Assembly: GCF_003977665.1 (NCBI RefSeq)
Contig: NZ_RYYV01000005.1
Location: 248,001 to 312,000, forward strand
Length of the DNA: 64,000 nt
DNA from: Dyella choica
GTDB lineage: Bacteria; Pseudomonadota; Gammaproteobacteria; Xanthomonadales; Rhodanobacteraceae
Direction: 5' to 3'
Shown here in pieces: positions 60,923 to 64,000 of this stretch (position 1 is the first letter of the stretch; every line of letters starts with the position of its first letter). The translations under genes were made by a program, and so were the position numbers. The notes under the pieces were generated by a model. It ran no database searches and had not been told where the DNA came from. It was given only the letters and a program-made list of their open reading frames with translations.

Positions 60923-62257
60923 TTAGGAGCGTGCCGGGCTGAACAGATGCCGCCAAACCAGGTAGACGGGGATGCCCATCACCATGATGGCAAGGCCGAT
61001 GCCGGTATTTACCCAGCTCGTCCGCAGGCTTTGCACCACCACCAGTCCGATCGTGGCGATGAAGATCAGCGGCGGCAGCGGATAGCCGGGCACGCTGAAC
61101 CTCACTTCGGCGGCCTCCTCGCCGGTCTCCCTGCGGCGATACCAGAACAGCGTGCTCACGCCCACGGCGCAGGCCAGCCAATCGCCGAAGGTGGCGTAGT
61201 CGAGCAGCTGACCGTAACTACCGGACAACACCAACACGATGGACCAGCCTACCAGCAGCAGCAGTGCGAGGTTGGGCGTGTGGTGGCGTGGATGCAGGCG
61301 CCCTACGCTGGCGAAGAACAGGCCATCCGCCCCCATCACCTGTAGTACTCGTGCGCCTGCTACCAGCGTGATGTTGCAGAAGCCGAAGGTGGAAATGGCG
61401 ATGCCCACGGCGATCAACTTGGCGCCGGCTGGGCCGAACACTTTGTTCATTACGTCGGCGGCCGGCGTGCGGCTGAGCGCCAGGCCGGCATGCCCGAGCA
61501 CTGCCAGGTACGCCACGTTGACGAGCGCATATGCGCAGACCACGCCGAGCATGCCTAGCACTAGCGCACGGGGCAGGGTGCGCTGCGGTTCGCGCACTTC
61601 GCCGGCCAGATTGTTGAGGTAGGTGAAGCCGGAATAGGCAAACAGTACCGGCAGTGCAGCGCCCATGAAGCCGGCTTCGCCTTGGGCGGGGTCCGCTGCC
61701 AGCCAGGGTGCGCCGGTGCCGACGCCGGCCAGCAACAGCCCGCACACCACCAGCACCGCCACAGCCAGCAGCTTCAACAGGGTGAACAGGTTTTGCATCT
61801 GCACCCCGAACTTGAGGCCGAACAGGTTGATCAGCGCCACCAGCGCCAGCGCGCCCACCGCCAGTGGCGTCGCCATGCCGGCCGGGAGTCCGAATACCGT
61901 CGCGGTATAGCTGGCGAAGATGGTGGCTACCGCCGCGCTCGAACCGGAATAGATCACCAGCAGCATGGTCCAGCCGAACAGGAAGCCGGCCAGAGGACCA
62001 AAGGCCTCGCGCAGGTAGACGTAGCTGCCGCCGGCATGGGGCCGTCGCGCGCCCAATTCGGCGTAACACAGCGCGCCTAGCAGGGTGAGCACCCCGGCGC
62101 CCACCCACATGAGCAGCAGGGCCAGGCCCGATTCCGTGCGCTGCGCGGCAATCCCCGGATTGAGAAAGATGCCGCCTCCGATGATGCCGCCGATCACGAC
62201 CAACGCCGCGTCCCGCAGGCGAAGGCTGCGCTGATAGCCGGTAACCGGTGACGTCAT
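60923..62257 (-). CDS. APC family amino acid permease
   Basis: A 444-residue transporter with 12 predicted helices. The first helix carries the APC substrate motif VVIGGIIGGGIFLNPGIAA, the second block GALCYAELGARRPHAGGSYV, helix 6 ALPVLFAYSGFTYLNNLAGE, and the loop EVREPQRTLPRAL, all as in the LAT-type/amino-acid exchanger branch of the family. The substrate is not predictable; neutral amino acids are likely. It is preceded by a PhzF-like gene 47 bp upstream on the same strand and followed by the hairpin group. Confidence 0.9.
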   Translation of the reverse strand: MTSPVTGYQRSLRLRDAALVVIGGIIGGGIFLNPGIAAQRTESGLALLLMWVGAGVLTLLGALCYAELGARRPHAGGSYVYLREAFGPLAGFLFGWTMLLVIYSGSSAAVATIFASYTATVFGLPAGMATPLAVGALALVALINLFGLKFGVQMQNLFTLLKLLAVAVLVVCGLLLAGVGTGAPWLAADPAQGEAGFMGAALPVLFAYSGFTYLNNLAGEVREPQRTLPRALVLGMLGVVCAYALVNVAYLAVLGHAGLALSRTPAADVMNKVFGPAGAKLIAVGIAISTFGFCNITLVAGARVLQVMGADGLFFASVGRLHPRHHTPNLALLLLVGWSIVLVLSGSYGQLLDYATFGDWLACAVGVSTLFWYRRRETGEEAAEVRFSVPGYPLPPLIFIATIGLVVVQSLRTSWVNTGIGLAIMVMGIPVYLVWRHLFSPARS

Positions 62258-62304
62258 GGGAGAGCCCCTGGATTGGAAACGCAGAGCATGGCAATCGCGG
62301 AAGG

Positions 62305-63246
62305 TTACGGCAAGCTAGGCGTCATATTGCCTCCAGCCCGCACCCCTTTTTCCGTGTGGCCGCTCGGCAGGTCGAGTTCGCCCTGAATCACCGCCACGCA
62401 CTGGCCGCCGATCGTGATAGCTGCAGTGGCGGCATCGTGCTTGACGATGACGTATCCGTCGCGGCCGATCTCGCGTCCCTGGCTTGCGACGTAGCCCGCG
62501 CCGTAGCGGATGTCATTGCGTGCGACCAGAAAAGCCATGATCGCGGCGTTGGCGCTGCCGGTCACTGGATCCTCCGGAAAGCCGTCCGCCGGGCAAAAGG
62601 CGCGCACGGCCATTTGTGCAGGGCCGCCGCCACGCTCCTGGCCGAACACGGCGAGACCGATCGCAGCGTGCTCCTCGCACAAGCGCTTGATGGCGTGCAG
62701 ATCGGGCGTCAATGTACGCACGCGTGAGGCGTCCCCGAGGTCGCACACGTACCAACGCGGACCGTTGTCGACCAAGCCGGAGGGTGCATCATTGGCCATG
62801 CCAACTGCCCTGGCGATCGCATGGCGCATTTGGGCGCTTACGTCGCATTGCTTGGCAACAGGAGCCTGCACGTGGATGATGCGTTCCGTGCCGGGATGCT
62901 CGATCTGCACGGGCAGCAGTCCCGCGGCGCATTGCTGAATCAATTTCGTTTTACCGCCAGCGACGAGTCCCGCTTCGATTGCAGCATAGGCACTGCCAAC
63001 ACTCGGGTGTCCGGCGAACGGCAATTCCTGCTGCGGCGTGAAAATGCGCACGCGGTAGTCGGCTTCCGGTGCCGTCGGAGGCAGCAGAAAGACGGTTTCG
63101 GAGAGATTCGTCCAGCGCGCGAAAGCGCGCATTGCGGCTACGTCCAGCCCATCACCATCGATGACCACCGCCAGCGGATTGCCGTGCATGGGCTGGCGCG
63201 AGAACACGTCGATTTGCATGAAACGGCGCTTGATGGGCATCGGCAT
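62305..63246 (-). CDS. PhzF family isomerase-like protein
   Basis: A 313-residue PhzF-fold protein. It has MQIDVFSRQPMHGNPLAVVI with the conserved GNP, the catalytic-Glu region NLSETVFLLPP, IFTPQQELPFAGHPSVGSAY, and FPEDPVTGSANAAIMAFL, all typical. Most members are of unknown substrate; PhzF itself isomerises trans-2,3-dihydro-3-hydroxyanthranilate in phenazine synthesis, and no other phenazine gene is present. ATG 63246 or the next Met two codons later (63240) starts it. It likely shares a transcript with the permease. Confidence 0.9.
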   Translation of the reverse strand: MPMPIKRRFMQIDVFSRQPMHGNPLAVVIDGDGLDVAAMRAFARWTNLSETVFLLPPTAPEADYRVRIFTPQQELPFAGHPSVGSAYAAIEAGLVAGGKTKLIQQCAAGLLPVQIEHPGTERIIHVQAPVAKQCDVSAQMRHAIARAVGMANDAPSGLVDNGPRWYVCDLGDASRVRTLTPDLHAIKRLCEEHAAIGLAVFGQERGGGPAQMAVRAFCPADGFPEDPVTGSANAAIMAFLVARNDIRYGAGYVASQGREIGRDGYVIVKHDAATAAITIGGQCVAVIQGELDLPSGHTEKGVRAGGNMTPSLP

Positions 63247-63356
63247 GTGAAGTTGCGGGATGGGTAGCCATCATAGCAATTGCCACACATGCGCTTTTTG
63301 CAGCAGTCAACCAGTTGCTCCCGCCTCTGCCAGCAGGGGCGGGAGCAATCCATCAC

Positions 63357-64000
63357 TTAAAAACCAGCGCGCAGGAACGCATCCAGGTTCGCTACATCCA
63401 GCGTTCCGATGCCGGCACCTGGGGTGTAGTGCGGAGCACCGTTATAGAACCAATTGTCGCCGGCGCTGACGCGGTTGAACGGCGAGAAGAAGTCGTAGCC
63501 GAAGATGTTCTGCAAGGCATACACCTGCGGATTCCACCAGCCGATGCGACGACCCGTGCTCTGCTTGAGTAGCGCCGTGATGCCGTTGAGCTGCGGTGCT
63601 ACGAAGCTGGTGCCGCCTTCGCCGCTGCTCAAAGCGCCGTTGGATACAAAGACGTAGCCGGTTTCCGGGTCGGCGTTGAGCGAGATATCCGGCACGTTGC
63701 GACCCGCGAAGCGGCTGGGCAATTGCAGCAGCGTGGTCGGGCCGGCACTGGGATCGTTGAAGACCAACGACTGGTTCGGCTCACTGCGGCGAATACCGTA
63801 GGTGAATGCCTGGTAGAACGGCCGGTGCCAGTACACGCTCACGCCGCCGCCGCCGCCCACGGAGAACAGGTTGATCGGACGGACGTACTGGGTGAAATAG
63901 GTCTGCAGATAATCCCAGCCCCATACGCTTTCCTGCGTGATCGACGCGGTCGGGCCCTTGCCGAACTGATAGCTGTAGGGCGTGGTGGTTCCGCCGGCCG
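63357..64000 (-). CDS. S53 (sedolisin/kumamolisin) peptidase, C-terminal part
   Basis: The N-terminus lies beyond the right edge; 214 residues are seen. S53 landmarks are present: the AGGTTTPYSYQF strand at the visible start, FSVGGGGGVSVYW, VPDISLNADPETGYVFV with the oxyanion-side Asp, and the catalytic serine in SSGEGGTSFVAPQLNGITAL (GTS). The C-terminal calcium-binding region is NRVSAGDNWFYNGAPHYTPG with GIGTLDVANLDAF. Sedolisins are secreted acid serine peptidases related to subtilisin. A further exported peptidase suits the collection in this window. The rest of the gene, including the propeptide, cannot be seen. Confidence 0.88.
   Translation of the reverse strand, partial: AGGTTTPYSYQFGKGPTASITQESVWGWDYLQTYFTQYVRPINLFSVGGGGGVSVYWHRPFYQAFTYGIRRSEPNQSLVFNDPSAGPTTLLQLPSRFAGRNVPDISLNADPETGYVFVSNGALSSGEGGTSFVAPQLNGITALLKQSTGRRIGWWNPQVYALQNIFGYDFFSPFNRVSAGDNWFYNGAPHYTPGAGIGTLDVANLDAFLRAGF

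Noticed and set aside
62305-63246. A phenazine biosynthesis locus based on the PhzF-like gene
   Set aside because: PhzF-fold proteins are widespread and no phzA-E or G gene is near.
1-64000. CRISPR arrays, tRNA or rRNA genes
   Set aside because: No regularly spaced direct repeats; no cloverleaf with a GGTTCGA-type arm, nor rRNA-like sequence, found on reading both strands by eye.

Overview
The window looks like a chromosomal segment of a high-GC gammaproteobacterium of the Xanthomonadales, most likely Rhodanobacteraceae (Dyella, Rhodanobacter or Frateuria type). This is an inference from the lgt-thyA-folA order, the hopanoid transporter HpnN next to dxs, the many exported peptidases, the SapC, SET and EF-G-like genes, and extragenic GTAG palindromes of the REP type known from Stenotrophomonas. 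I see no rRNA, tRNA, CRISPR array, transposase or prophage gene.

Layout. 1-7.6 kb (minus): a seven-gene trans-4-hydroxyproline catabolic operon (epimerase, three-subunit D-hydroxyproline dehydrogenase, Pyr4H2C deaminase, 2-oxoglutarate semialdehyde dehydrogenase) ending with an exported DUF885 protein that runs off the left edge. 8.2-11.1 kb: an anchored lytic transglycosylase and a convergent S9 peptidase. 11.2-11.5 kb: a 287-bp nested inverted-repeat element. 11.6-15.9 kb (plus): lgt, thyA, folA, a Nudix-ThiE-like fusion, a DUF2007 protein and apt. 16.2-20.0 kb: oxyR with its own OxyR-type box, then a secreted M1 aminopeptidase. 20.3-25.3 kb: an unrecognised 1378-residue two-lobed membrane protein overlapping prmC. 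25.4-27.7 kb: a TonB-dependent receptor. 28.0-32.6 kb (minus): hpnN and dxs.

32.7-42.8 kb: an HNH protein, SapC, a GFA protein, a translationally coupled cytochrome c and Tat-type flavin amine oxidase, a GNAT, a CocE/NonD hydrolase, an acyl-CoA dehydrogenase, a lipoprotein and a SET-domain methyltransferase. 43.2-50.3 kb (plus): one tight operon RDD-RDD-SpoIIM-DUF4129-DUF4350-MoxR-DUF58. 50.7-51.6 kb: two AT-richer tandem paralogues for small secreted proteins. 51.9-54.5 kb (minus): a GreB-type factor and an EF-G-like GTPase. 54.9-57.8 kb (plus): a pair of TonB-like, proline-rich proteins with a shared C-terminal cysteine domain that I do not recognise. 57.9-60.7 kb (minus): an aldehyde-oxidase/isoquinoline-oxidoreductase-like pair whose small subunit has lost all four ligands of its plant-type [2Fe-2S] cluster. 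60.9-64 kb (minus): an APC permease, a PhzF-like protein and the 3' end of an S53 sedolisin peptidase.

How it fits together: exported peptidases (DUF885, S9, M1, CocE-type, S53), the hydroxyproline operon and an APC permease suggest a proteolytic lifestyle able to use proline- and hydroxyproline-rich protein, which is an inference. The most promising undescribed items are the TonB-like protein pair (54.9-57.8 kb), the cluster-less molybdenum hydroxylase small subunit (60.2 kb), the 1378-residue two-lobed membrane protein (20.3 kb), the secreted paralogue pair (50.7 kb) and the two copies of the nested inverted-repeat element (11.2 and 50.3 kb).
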